64,000 nucleotides of DNA from Pseudomonas sp. dw_612 (GTDB lineage: Bacteria > Pseudomonadota > Gammaproteobacteria > Pseudomonadales > Pseudomonadaceae), in the NCBI RefSeq assembly GCF_018449725.1, contig NZ_JAAVVC010000004.1:124001-188000 (forward strand), read 5' to 3'. A program made the position numbers and the translations under genes. Under the pieces are notes generated by a model that worked only from the letters and a program-made list of their open reading frames with translations, had not been told where the DNA came from and did no database searches. Of the stretch, positions 34,951 to 43,205 are shown piece after piece. Position 1 is the first letter of the stretch. The number at the start of each line of letters is the position of its first letter.

Positions 34951-36183
34951 TTACGGTTGTTCTGCGAGTGAAACCAGGGCCCAGGCAAGCGCCCGGGTAC
35001 CTGCTTCCAACTGCGCGGGTTCAGTGAATTCCAATGGGTTGTGACTGATACCGTCACGGCTGGGGACAAACAGCATGCCGGTCGGGCAATGACCGGCGAG
35101 GTACATCGCGTCGTGGAAGGCGCCGGAACGGATCGACAACCGTTGCAGGCCAGTGGCGTCACAGGCCTGTTCCAGTACCGCAACCACTGCCGGACAGAAC
35201 TCGGTCGACGCGTGGCTAAACAAGCGTTGCAACTGGGCATCCGCCGGCAGGCAGGCCGCAATCCCGTCATCAAAAGCCGCCAGCACCGCAGGGTCGGCAT
35301 GGCGAAAATCGATACTGAACGTGGCTTCGTTGGCAATGGTATTGATGACGTTGGGCGACACGTTCCAACGCCCGAAAGTCAGGCGTTTTTCGTCACCGGC
35401 AATCAGGTTCGCCAAGGCATCGATGCGTTGGACGGTTTCGATGGCGAGCAGCATCGCGTCACGGCGCATGGACATCGGTGTGGTCCCCGCGTGGGCCGAC
35501 GCACCGCTGCAAACCACCTGATACCAGCGCACACCTTGGATACCGACGACCACGCCTAATGGAATGCCCGCTTGCTCAAGCACCGGGCCTTGCTCGATGT
35601 GAAGTTCCACAAACGCATGAGCGTCAATCCTGGCGCGCAATGGCAGATCAGCGAAACGTCGCGAATGAAGGTCCAGCGCTTCGCCCAGCGAAATCCCGGC
35701 GGCGTCACGATGGCTTCGGTAAGCCTCCAGCCGCGCCGGTTCAACATAAGCGCTGGACCCCATGGCGCCGGGGCTGAAACGACTGCCCTCCTCATTGGTC
35801 CAGACCACCACTTCAATCGGGCGAAGAGTGCGAATACCCGCCTCTTCCAGCGAGTAAAGACACTCCATTCCAGCCATCACGCCATAGCAGCCATCCAGAC
35901 GCCCACCGGTAGGCTGAGTATCGATATGGCTGCCAGTCATCACAGGGGGCAGGTCCTCCCTGCCCTCGCGACGAATGAAAAGATTGGCGCAACCGTCGGT
36001 CCAGACCTGGCATCCAAGCTGTCGCGCCTTATCGATCAGCCAGGCACGCGCCTGAAAATCTTCTTCAGACAGCGCCTGACGATTCATCCCGCCACGCTCT
36101 CCCGGCCCGAAGCGCGCCAGGTTGTCGAGCAAGTCATGCAGACGTTCGGCAGATACTGCGTCGAGAACACGTTGTTCAATCAT
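34951..36183 (-). CDS. M20-family Zn hydrolase (N-carbamoyl amino acid/allantoate amidohydrolase type)
   Basis: The 410-residue metallo-amidohydrolase has the di-zinc motifs MTGSHIDTQPTGGRLDG near 80-96, WTNEEGSRFSPGAMGS near 119-134 and ELHIEQGPVLE near 190. GASAHAGTTPM near 220 belongs to the dimerisation domain and FHDAMYLA near 355 carries the last metal His. Such enzymes hydrolyse N-carbamoyl-amino acids, ureidoglycolate-type compounds or beta-ureidopropionate. The start overlaps the ATPase stop by ATGA, which rules out the earlier frame ATG. With DUF1989 next door, the operon probably imports and degrades a ureido or hydantoin-derived compound. Confidence 0.9.
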   Translation of the reverse strand: MIEQRVLDAVSAERLHDLLDNLARFGPGERGGMNRQALSEEDFQARAWLIDKARQLGCQVWTDGCANLFIRREGREDLPPVMTGSHIDTQPTGGRLDGCYGVMAGMECLYSLEEAGIRTLRPIEVVVWTNEEGSRFSPGAMGSSAYVEPARLEAYRSHRDAAGISLGEALDLHSRRFADLPLRARIDAHAFVELHIEQGPVLEQAGIPLGVVVGIQGVRWYQVVCSGASAHAGTTPMSMRRDAMLLAIETVQRIDALANLIAGDEKRLTFGRWNVSPNVINTIANEATFSIDFRHADPAVLAAFDDGIAACLPADAQLQRLFSHASTEFCPAVVAVLEQACDATGLQRLSIRSGAFHDAMYLAGHCPTGMLFVPSRDGISHNPLEFTEPAQLEAGTRALAWALVSLAEQP

Positions 36184-36986
36184 GGCGTGACCTGCGTGCG
36201 AGGCATGAGGCTGCGGTTGAACCACGGCGTGAGAAAGCGTTGCAGGCGTTCGGTCTTGGGTGTCTGGAACAGCGACAAGGGCGGGCCGGTCTCGACGATC
36301 TGTCCCGCCTCCATGAACACCACCTGATTGGAAATTTGCGCTGCAAAACTCATTTCATGGGTGACCATCACCATGGTCATGCCGTCATCGGCCAGGCTGC
36401 GAATCACCTGCAGCACCTCCTCAACCAACTCGGGATCGAGCGCCGATGTCGGCTCATCCAGCAACATCAGACGCGGCTTGACCGCCAGGGCGCGGGCAAT
36501 GCCAACCCGTTGTTGTTGACCGCCGGACAAGCGCGCCGGATAAGCATCAGCCTTGGCGGTCAGACCGACACGCGCCAGTGCGGCATCGGCCAACGTCCGA
36601 GTCTCGGCCTTGCTCATGCGCTTGCCCAACACCAGCGGAGCCATGACGTTCTCGCGCACGGTCATGTGCGGCCACAGGTTGAATTGCTGAAACACCATCG
36701 CCAGCGGCTTGCGGACCTCGTCAATCGTGGCTTCGCTGTCACGATCCCTGGCGCTGCGGCCCGGACCGCTGTAGCCGAGCAACTGGCCGTCAATCCAGAT
36801 CTCACCCTCGTCATAGGTTTCGAGGAAGTTCATACAACGCAACGCGGTGGTTTTGCCGGAGCCTGAGGGGCCGATCAGCGAGACAATCTCGCCCGCCTGC
36901 ACCGACAGCTCAAAACCTTTAAGCACACAGTTGGCACCGTAGGATTTGCCGACGCCGTGCAGTTGAAGGAGGGGTAACGTGCTCAT
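36180..36986 (-). CDS. Amino-acid ABC transporter ATP-binding protein
   Basis: This 268-residue HisP/GlnQ-type ATPase has Walker A GPSGSGKTTALRC near 40, the Q-loop in VFQQFNLWPH, the signature LSGGQQQRVGIARAL near 160, Walker B LMLLDEPTSALD and the switch His in VTHEMSFAAQ. GAGG lies eight bases before the chosen ATG, four bases after the permease stop. It energises the two permeases encoded immediately upstream. Confidence 0.94.
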   Translation of the reverse strand: MSTLPLLQLHGVGKSYGANCVLKGFELSVQAGEIVSLIGPSGSGKTTALRCMNFLETYDEGEIWIDGQLLGYSGPGRSARDRDSEATIDEVRKPLAMVFQQFNLWPHMTVRENVMAPLVLGKRMSKAETRTLADAALARVGLTAKADAYPARLSGGQQQRVGIARALAVKPRLMLLDEPTSALDPELVEEVLQVIRSLADDGMTMVMVTHEMSFAAQISNQVVFMEAGQIVETGPPLSLFQTPKTERLQRFLTPWFNRSLMPRTQVTP

Positions 36987-36990
36987 GGCA

Positions 36991-37638
36991 TCAACCTCGC
37001 AGATAACGCGTCGCACGTCGTCCCAGGTACTCGGCCAGGATTGCAACCAAAGAGGTCAGCAACCAATAGCTCAGCACCAACAGGGCGTAAGGCACGACGT
37101 AGGAAAAAGTGGTGGAAACGATCCGCCCGGCAGTCATGGTCAACTCGGGCACCGTTATGATTGAAGTGACCGCGCTTTCCTTGATGGTCAGCATCACCTG
37201 ATTGCCCAACAATGGCAGCGCGAAGGCGAATGCCTGGGGCGCCTGGATGTGCCAGAACGCTTGACGCGCGGACACGCCATGGACCCGCGCAGCTTCAATT
37301 TGCCCCTTGGGCACGCTGGCCCAGGCAGAGCGAAACAGCTCGGCAAAATAGGCCGCGCTGTACAGCCCCAGTGAAAGAATGCTGGCCTCGACCGCTTCCA
37401 GCCGCAGGCCTAAAACCGGCAAGCCGAAATAGACAACCGCCAATTGGGCCAGGAACGGCGTGCCACGAATCAGCCAGATGTACAGCCGATAAAATCCGGA
37501 AAAAAGCGGCACTGCCAGACGCAAGGCGTTCAGCCAGAATCCCAACACCAGTCCAAACAACGCAGCGGTAAGACTGAGCCCCAGCGTCACCAACAATGCC
37601 TCACCGAAATCCGGCAGATACGTCATGAGTTCTTGCAT
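36991..37638 (-). CDS. Amino-acid ABC transporter permease
   Basis: The 215-residue HisM/GlnP-type inner-membrane permease has a coupling loop IEAARVHGVSARQAFWHIQA near 128-147 and hydrophobic spans throughout. The ATG shares one base with the upstream permease stop (TGATG), which fixes the start. Confidence 0.92.
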   Translation of the reverse strand: MQELMTYLPDFGEALLVTLGLSLTAALFGLVLGFWLNALRLAVPLFSGFYRLYIWLIRGTPFLAQLAVVYFGLPVLGLRLEAVEASILSLGLYSAAYFAELFRSAWASVPKGQIEAARVHGVSARQAFWHIQAPQAFAFALPLLGNQVMLTIKESAVTSIITVPELTMTAGRIVSTTFSYVVPYALLVLSYWLLTSLVAILAEYLGRRATRYLRG

Positions 37639-38294
37639 CAGGCACGCTCCTGCCAACGGCGTTCGAGCATCCGGCCCAGCACGCTGAGCAGGCTGGTCAG
37701 CGCCAGATAAAACAAGGCGGCGACCCCATAAACTTCCAGCGGACGGTAGGTCTGAGACACCAGTTGTTGACTGACCCGCATCAGGTCGGTGATTGAGATG
37801 ACCGACACCACCGCGGACACCTTGATCACATCAATCAGCTCGCTGATCAGCGCAGGCGATGTCAGGCGCAACACCTGCGGTAACTGGATGTGCATCAGGG
37901 TTTTCCATTTACCAATGGAAAACACCGAAGCGGCCTCAAGCTGCCCTTTGGGAATCGCCGCAAAGCCACTGCGCAGAATCTGTGACTGGTAAGCCGCCGT
38001 GTTCAATGCCAGCGCCAGCACAGCAGCCATCAACGGCGGCACGTCCACGTTCAACGCCGACGGCAGATAGAACAACAGCAGTAGTTGCGCGAGCATCGGC
38101 GTGCCACGGAAGAAGCTGACATAGACGCTGGCAAACGCCACCGCCGTGCGGCTGTGGCTGTTGCTGATCAGGTGAATCAGCACCCCGATGACAAAACCCA
38201 GGGCCATGCCGACGGCACACAACCACAACGTGGTCAGCGCACCATCAAGCAAAGCGGGCCAGTAAAGCGCGAAGCGTGTACTGAAGTCGTTCAT
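37638..38294 (-). CDS. Amino-acid ABC transporter permease
   Basis: The 218-residue partner permease has the coupling loop LEAASVFSIGKWKTLMHIQL near 131-150. It starts at MNDFSTRF, twelve bases after the binding-protein gene. It pairs with the next permease in the inner membrane. Confidence 0.92.
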   Translation of the reverse strand: MNDFSTRFALYWPALLDGALTTLWLCAVGMALGFVIGVLIHLISNSHSRTAVAFASVYVSFFRGTPMLAQLLLLFYLPSALNVDVPPLMAAVLALALNTAAYQSQILRSGFAAIPKGQLEAASVFSIGKWKTLMHIQLPQVLRLTSPALISELIDVIKVSAVVSVISITDLMRVSQQLVSQTYRPLEVYGVAALFYLALTSLLSVLGRMLERRWQERA

Positions 38295-38305
38295 CGACAC
38301 GCCAC

Positions 38306-39154
38306 TCAGATGGTCGGAACGGGCATGGCATCGGTCGGCAGGGCCATGGTGAAACCGAACCATTTTTCCTGCAGTTTCTTCAGGGTTCCGTCAGCGTTGG
38401 CGCGCGCGATGCCGTCGCTGAACAGTTTCACCAGGCTGGTACTGTCAGCGTCTTTACGACCGACCCAACCGAAATAAGTGGTCGGGCCGACCATATCCGG
38501 CAGTGTCGCGAACACACCCGGGCGGGACTTCATCAGAGGCCCAAGATTGGACAACGACTGCGCCACACCATCGAGTCGACCAGCGGCCAGGTCGGCGTAA
38601 GCCTCATCGAAACCAACGTACTCCTTGATGCGTTTGATTCCCGCCTGCCCTTGGGCCTTGAGCTTGGCATCGAAGGCTTGCAGCACCGCCAACTGACCGG
38701 AACCGGCCTGTGAGCCGACGACCTTGCCATTGAGGTCTGACAGTGACTTGATGTCGTTGGCGTCGGCACGCTTGAGCAGCGCGACGGTGGACTCGGCAAT
38801 CGGCAAGGTAAAGGCAAACTGGTCGTAGCGCGCCTTGTTCGCCGTCACTGAGGTCACCACGAAATCGAACTTGCGAGTGTCCAGGCCCGGGAGGATGCCC
38901 TGGAACGGCAGGTCCAACTGGCGCACCGTCACGCCAGGCAGATCGGCGTCGAGGACATAGTGCATGAGGTCAACGCCGTAACCGACGATCTTGCCATTTT
39001 CTACTGATTCAAAAGGCGCAAAACGCGCCTCGGTGGCAACGATAATCTCCTTCTTCTCTTTAACCCGCTGCAACAAATCGTCCGCGTGGGCCATGGAGGC
39101 TACGAACAAGGTGACCAGCGACAGGGACAGTGCTTTGAGTGCGTGACGTTTCAT
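38306..39154 (-). CDS. Periplasmic amino-acid-type binding protein
   Basis: The 282-residue solute-binding protein has a signal peptide (MKRHALKALSLSLVTLFVAS, cleavage after AHA near 24). The mature part begins VKEKKEIIVATEARFAPFES, followed by the family-3 pattern DFVVTSVTANKARYDQFAFT near 100-119. GGAGG lies eight bases before the ATG. First gene of the transporter-hydrolase operon, behind the TTCAAGT palindromes. The ligand is unknown; a ureido or carbamoyl amino acid is inferred from the downstream hydrolase. Confidence 0.92.
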   Translation of the reverse strand: MKRHALKALSLSLVTLFVASMAHADDLLQRVKEKKEIIVATEARFAPFESVENGKIVGYGVDLMHYVLDADLPGVTVRQLDLPFQGILPGLDTRKFDFVVTSVTANKARYDQFAFTLPIAESTVALLKRADANDIKSLSDLNGKVVGSQAGSGQLAVLQAFDAKLKAQGQAGIKRIKEYVGFDEAYADLAAGRLDGVAQSLSNLGPLMKSRPGVFATLPDMVGPTTYFGWVGRKDADSTSLVKLFSDGIARANADGTLKKLQEKWFGFTMALPTDAMPVPTI

Positions 39155-39187
39155 CGGTGTTGCCTCCACTTGAATCGACGAGATTTA

Positions 39188-39206
39188 TATTCAAGTAACT
39201 TGAATA
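39188..39206. promoter_or_regulatory. Palindromic operator TATTCAAGT-A-ACTTGAATA
   Basis: A perfect 19-base palindrome, 34 bases before the binding-protein start. Its half-site ACTTGAAT recurs at 39168-39175, and a second full copy lies 60 bases away (centre to centre). Likely target of the XRE-cupin regulator of the operon. Confidence 0.7.
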
Positions 39207-39248
39207 CAAATACAAAGGCATGAAACATGCCAACGCCAAAACATGATG

Positions 39249-39265
39249 ATTCAAGTGGCTTGAAT
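39249..39265. promoter_or_regulatory. Second palindromic operator ATTCAAG-TGG-CTTGAAT
   Basis: Seven-base perfect arms, matching the site at 39188-39206. The spacing of about six helical turns would allow looping between two bound dimers. Confidence 0.65.
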
Positions 39266-39286
39266 GAGATTCAAAGGAATAAATCT

Positions 39287-39312
39287 GTGCCAGATTTGCG
39301 CAAATCTGGCAC
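39287..39312. repeat. Perfect 26-bp palindrome
   Basis: The left arm is GTGCCAGATTTGC and the right arm is its exact reverse complement, with no spacer. It lies between the amidase stop and the binding-protein operon. It could be a terminator-like hairpin for the amidase mRNA, though no T-run is present, or a third operator. Confidence 0.6.
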
Positions 39313-39387
39313 GAAGCGCTTCAGGTCGGTGCAAAAAAGACAGCATCCGGGGCGCCCACCCGGATCAGGTGGGCCACCCCCATCACC

Positions 39388-40740
39388 TCAGGCCACTACG
39401 CCCAGCAACCAGGCATCCTGTTGCGCCGGCGCTATCACTTGCAGACCTACAGGAAGCCCGGCCACTCTACCGGCTGGAATGCTGATCGCCGGCAGGCCGG
39501 TGACGTTCCAAGCGCTTGTCAGACTCAGTAACGCATCGCGTACGGTTATAGACTGACCGGCAATCTCGATTTCTCGTTGGTCCAATAGCGGCGCGGTGAC
39601 TGGCAGGGTCGGCATGACCAACAAATCGTAATGCTCGAACAGCTCAGCCATACGCCGCTTAAGCGTTAGCTGCGTTTGTAACGCACGAACGTACTCCCAG
39701 CCGCGTACCTGCGCCGACAGTTCGAGGCGCTCTCTTACCTCTTGCTCAAACAGTCCAGGATGCTCTTTCATTCGCTCAGCATGTACGGCATAAGCCTCTG
39801 CACGCTGCAGCGCGATCAGCGTTGCGCGCAAGTCTGGAACGAGCTGTTCAAATCCGTTGACGGGCTTGAGCTCTTGGGCAAAGCGCTCACCGGCGATACG
39901 CCTTACCTGTGACTCAATGCGTGGATCTACACCACAAAAGGCATGGCCGTCGATCCAGCCCAGGCGCAAAGCCGATCTCACTTGACCAGAAGGCATTGGC
40001 GCCTGACCGCTCAGTACCTGAAACAGCAACGCCGCATCCTCGACATGGTTGGCGATGGGCCCCACATGATCGAGACTGCTTGAAAGCGCGAACACGCCCT
40101 CAACCGACACCGCATCGAAACTGGGCTTGAACCCGACCGTGCCGCACAGGGCTGACGGAATCCGGATTGAGCCGCCGGTATCAGTGCCAACCGCTAACGG
40201 CACAAGCCCCGCCGCCACGGCTGCCGCGCTGCCAGCGCTGGAGCCGCCGGTCATGCATTGAAGATTCCACGGGTTGTGAGCGGCGCCCTGCAACGAGCGA
40301 TCCCCGGTGGGGCCATAAGCGAATTCATGAGTCAGGGTCTTGCCCAGAATAACGGCACCGGCCTCGCGTAAACGCGCAACGCATCGAGCATCTATCGGCG
40401 GACGGTGCTTGGCGAAATGGGCCGAGCCGTAAGTGGTCGGCATGTCGAACGTGTCGATATTGTCCTTGATCGCCACCGGAATACCGTGCAGCGGACCGGC
40501 GTCGGCACCTGACGCAAGCGCTTGGTCGGCCTGGCGAGCCTGAGCCAACGCACCTTCTCGGTTGACGTGAACAAAGGCATTAAGCAGTGGATTGAGCCGG
40601 CCAATGCTGTCCAATGCCGCCTGAGTCAGCTGCACCGAGGTCAACTCGTTTTTGCGCAGACGTTTGCCCAAGTCGACAACCGAGACACCAAAAAAATAGC
40701 CAGGAGTATCAGGTAACACCGTGTGCATAGAGGGAATCAC
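39388..40740 (-). CDS. Amidase signature family protein
   Basis: The 450-residue cytoplasmic amidase has the full Ser-cisSer-Lys triad context: PVAIKDNIDT near 92 (Lys), CMTGGSSAGSAAAVAAGLVP near 163-182 (cis-Ser) and GTDTGGSIRIPSALCG near 187-202 (nucleophile Ser). It hydrolyses amides of small acids or acts as a Gat-like amidohydrolase; the substrate is unknown. The listed start is GTG. An ATG at 40728 is equally possible and no clear ribosome site precedes either. It lies upstream of the ureido-type operon on the same strand and may contribute to the same pathway. Confidence 0.87.
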   Translation of the reverse strand: MIPSMHTVLPDTPGYFFGVSVVDLGKRLRKNELTSVQLTQAALDSIGRLNPLLNAFVHVNREGALAQARQADQALASGADAGPLHGIPVAIKDNIDTFDMPTTYGSAHFAKHRPPIDARCVARLREAGAVILGKTLTHEFAYGPTGDRSLQGAAHNPWNLQCMTGGSSAGSAAAVAAGLVPLAVGTDTGGSIRIPSALCGTVGFKPSFDAVSVEGVFALSSSLDHVGPIANHVEDAALLFQVLSGQAPMPSGQVRSALRLGWIDGHAFCGVDPRIESQVRRIAGERFAQELKPVNGFEQLVPDLRATLIALQRAEAYAVHAERMKEHPGLFEQEVRERLELSAQVRGWEYVRALQTQLTLKRRMAELFEHYDLLVMPTLPVTAPLLDQREIEIAGQSITVRDALLSLTSAWNVTGLPAISIPAGRVAGLPVGLQVIAPAQQDAWLLGVVA

Positions 40741-41044
40741 TCAGTGAGGGAGCAAGAGAGCATGGGGCGAAATTACGCAGTTATCCGTCGAAAATGATGA
40801 GGGAGGCCGCTCGGCTTGCCCAGGGTCTGCCGCCAGGAATTAACGGAATTACCGCCCCCCTCTCCGTACTGTTGCAAAATCTGTGCAACCGTTGGCGTGG
40901 GCGCCGGACAACCACCAACGGGAACACCTCCGGCGGCTGAACGCCTGTTTATTTGGCCAAAAAACAAAATCGCCATGTGTTTCCTTCGTTCTTCCCTACG
41001 TCGCAGTTCTTCACTGCCCGTTCCTGCACGTCTGGAGTTTCCCC
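40741..41044. promoter_or_regulatory. Divergent intergenic region, amidase/TonB receptor
   Basis: About 300 bases with no convincing gene. I looked for a Fur-type GATAAT array and for a cobalamin-riboswitch core and found neither. GGAG lies ten bases before the receptor ATG. Confidence 0.35.
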
Positions 41045-43171
41045 ATGCCCTCGCCCAAATCCCTGCCCGCCGCGCTACTGGGCCTGGCCCTTGTTTGTCC
41101 GGCGATGGCCGAAGCCGAAGGTCTGGAGCTTGGACAGGTGCTGATCGGGGCGGAGGATCGCAGCGGTGAAGACGCGTCGGTTGAGGATGCCAAAATCCGG
41201 CTCGCCCAAGTCCCCGGCGGCACCAATGTGGTTGACCTGCGGCGTCCATTGCAAGGCCGCGTGGCCAGCAACCAGGACGTGTTGGCTTATCAGCCAGGCG
41301 TTTATGCCCAGTCGGCGGGGAATGAAGGGGTGAAGATTTCGATTCGGGGCTCGGGCATCAACCGTGCACCGGGCGCCCATGCTTCGGGGTTGTACGCCAT
41401 GCTCGACGGTCTGCCCCTGACCGGCCCCGGCGGCACGCCCTATGAATTGCTTGAACCGCTGTGGCTCGACCATGTTGAAGTACTGCGCGGCGCCAACGGT
41501 TTCGACCGCGGCGCCCTGGCCTTGGGCGGGGCCATCGATTACGTCAGCCACACCGGCTACGACGCACCGAAGTTGCAGGTGCGCTACGCCATGGGCAGCC
41601 ACGGTTATCAGCAGCGCCAGGTCAGCTCCGGGCAAGTGCTGGGCGACTTCGACTATTACGTGTCCATGACCGACGCGAACGCCGATGGCTACCAGGATCA
41701 CACCGCCAGCGAGAGCCAGGGCGTGATCGCCAACTTCGGTTATCGCTTCAACCCAAACCTGGAAACGCGCTTCTACTTGCGCTATCGCCAGACTGACAAT
41801 GATCTCGCCGGGCGGGTGACCAAGCACTCCATCGAGCACGACCCACGCGCCGCCAACCCCGCTTATGTGTCACGGGACGACCGCCGTGAGCAGCCCGGCA
41901 GCACGTTCTTCGGCAACAAGACGACTTACTACATCGATGACGATTCGAGCATCCAGACCGGCCTCGTCTACCACGACTATCCGATGGACTTGCGCGAAGG
42001 GCCGAACCGGCTGAAGGTCGCCTACACGGATGTCAGCGGCACGTTCGACTATAAACGTCGCGACACCCTCTGGGGCCTGGAAAGCCGCAGCACTGTGGGG
42101 TTGCGCGTGACCAAACACCTGCCGAATGACGGTGCCAGTGAGCTGGTGCGCATTCCCACCGGCAACACCGCCGGCTACGCGCCGGGCACGCACATTCGCA
42201 ACTTCACTTATCAGGGTTCGGACACTGTCCTGCATGTGGGCAATGACCTGGAAATCGCCGACGACCTGTGGCTGACCACCGGCCTCGCCGCTATCTACAC
42301 CCGCCGCGAAAGCGCCGTGACCTACCCGCAAGATGGTGGCAAAACCAGCCAGAACGACTGGGACTATGCCCCGCGCCTCGGCTTGCGCTACCAGCTGACG
42401 CCGGACCTGCAACTGTTCGGCAACCTCAGTCGCTCGGTCGAAGCGCCACACCCTTGGTCGCTGATCTACAGCTCCAACATTCGATTCCCGGCCGGCAGCG
42501 GTGCCGCCACAGGTGCCCAACGCGATCCGGTCACGCTGCAAAACCAGACCGCCACCACCCTGGAACTCGGCGGCCGTGGCGACAGTGCGATGGGGCAATG
42601 GAGCCTGGCCTGGTACTACGCCCAGGTGCGCCACGAATTGCTCTCGGTGCTGCCGGATGCCAACGCCACCACGCCTTACGAACTCAACGCCAGCCCCACC
42701 GTGCATCAAGGTGTGGAAGCCAGCCTGCAGAGCAATCTATGGTCGCGGGACGATGGCGGCCAGTTGAGCCTGCGCCAAAGCTATACCTTCAGCGACTTCC
42801 ACTACCGTGACGATGACCGCTTCGGCGACAACCGCTTGCCGGGCCTGCCGATGCACTACTACCAAGGCGAACTGCGCTACGACTGGCCCCAAGGTTTCTT
42901 CGCTGCGCTCAACACGCAGTTAGTGTCCAAGGTGGCGGTGGATTACGCCAACAGTTACGACGCCGACCCTTACGCCCTGTTCGGCGCGACCCTGGGTTAC
43001 AACGCGCCCAAGGGCGACTGGCAGACCTGGATGGACCTGCGCAACCTGACCAACAAGTACTACGCCGCGACCGTGACGCCAGGCTACGACGACAAAGGCC
43101 AGGACGCGGCACGCTCTACGCCGGGCGAAGGTTTGGGCGTGTATCTCGGGGTGTCGTGGAGCCTGCTCTGA
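41045..43171 (+). CDS. TonB-dependent outer-membrane receptor (FecA-like)
   Basis: The protein has 708 residues. The start is the ATG after GGAG, giving a good signal peptide (MPSPKSLPAALLGLALVCPA, cleavage near AMAEA). A plug domain follows with IRGSGINRAPGAHASGLYAM and VEVLRGANGFDRGALALGGA near 105-175. The rest is a beta-barrel rich in alternating aromatic residues, ending GVYLGVSWSLL with a terminal hydrophobic residue. No N-terminal signalling extension or neighbouring sigma/anti-sigma pair is present. It imports an iron chelate or another scarce large ligand; none of the neighbours identifies which. Confidence 0.9.
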   Translation: MPSPKSLPAALLGLALVCPAMAEAEGLELGQVLIGAEDRSGEDASVEDAKIRLAQVPGGTNVVDLRRPLQGRVASNQDVLAYQPGVYAQSAGNEGVKISIRGSGINRAPGAHASGLYAMLDGLPLTGPGGTPYELLEPLWLDHVEVLRGANGFDRGALALGGAIDYVSHTGYDAPKLQVRYAMGSHGYQQRQVSSGQVLGDFDYYVSMTDANADGYQDHTASESQGVIANFGYRFNPNLETRFYLRYRQTDNDLAGRVTKHSIEHDPRAANPAYVSRDDRREQPGSTFFGNKTTYYIDDDSSIQTGLVYHDYPMDLREGPNRLKVAYTDVSGTFDYKRRDTLWGLESRSTVGLRVTKHLPNDGASELVRIPTGNTAGYAPGTHIRNFTYQGSDTVLHVGNDLEIADDLWLTTGLAAIYTRRESAVTYPQDGGKTSQNDWDYAPRLGLRYQLTPDLQLFGNLSRSVEAPHPWSLIYSSNIRFPAGSGAATGAQRDPVTLQNQTATTLELGGRGDSAMGQWSLAWYYAQVRHELLSVLPDANATTPYELNASPTVHQGVEASLQSNLWSRDDGGQLSLRQSYTFSDFHYRDDDRFGDNRLPGLPMHYYQGELRYDWPQGFFAALNTQLVSKVAVDYANSYDADPYALFGATLGYNAPKGDWQTWMDLRNLTNKYYAATVTPGYDDKGQDAARSTPGEGLGVYLGVSWSLL

Positions 43172-43179
43172 TATCTGCG

Positions 43180-43205
43180 CGCGGGGCTATCAATTAATCC
43201 CCGCG
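43180..43205. terminator. Hairpin between convergent TonB receptor and efflux operon
   Basis: CGCGGGG pairs with CCCCGCG around a 12-base AT-rich loop that contains the oprN stop codon. No T-run is present, so factor-independent termination is doubtful. Confidence 0.4.

Noticed and set aside
40741..41044. Fur box or cobalamin riboswitch before the TonB receptor
   Set aside because: No GATAAT-type repeats and no recognisable cobalamin-box core were found on either strand.
40773..41249. Minus-strand frame of 158 codons before the amidase
   Set aside because: It is antisense to the TonB receptor signal peptide and plug, with Pro/Arg-rich noise-like sequence and no ribosome site.
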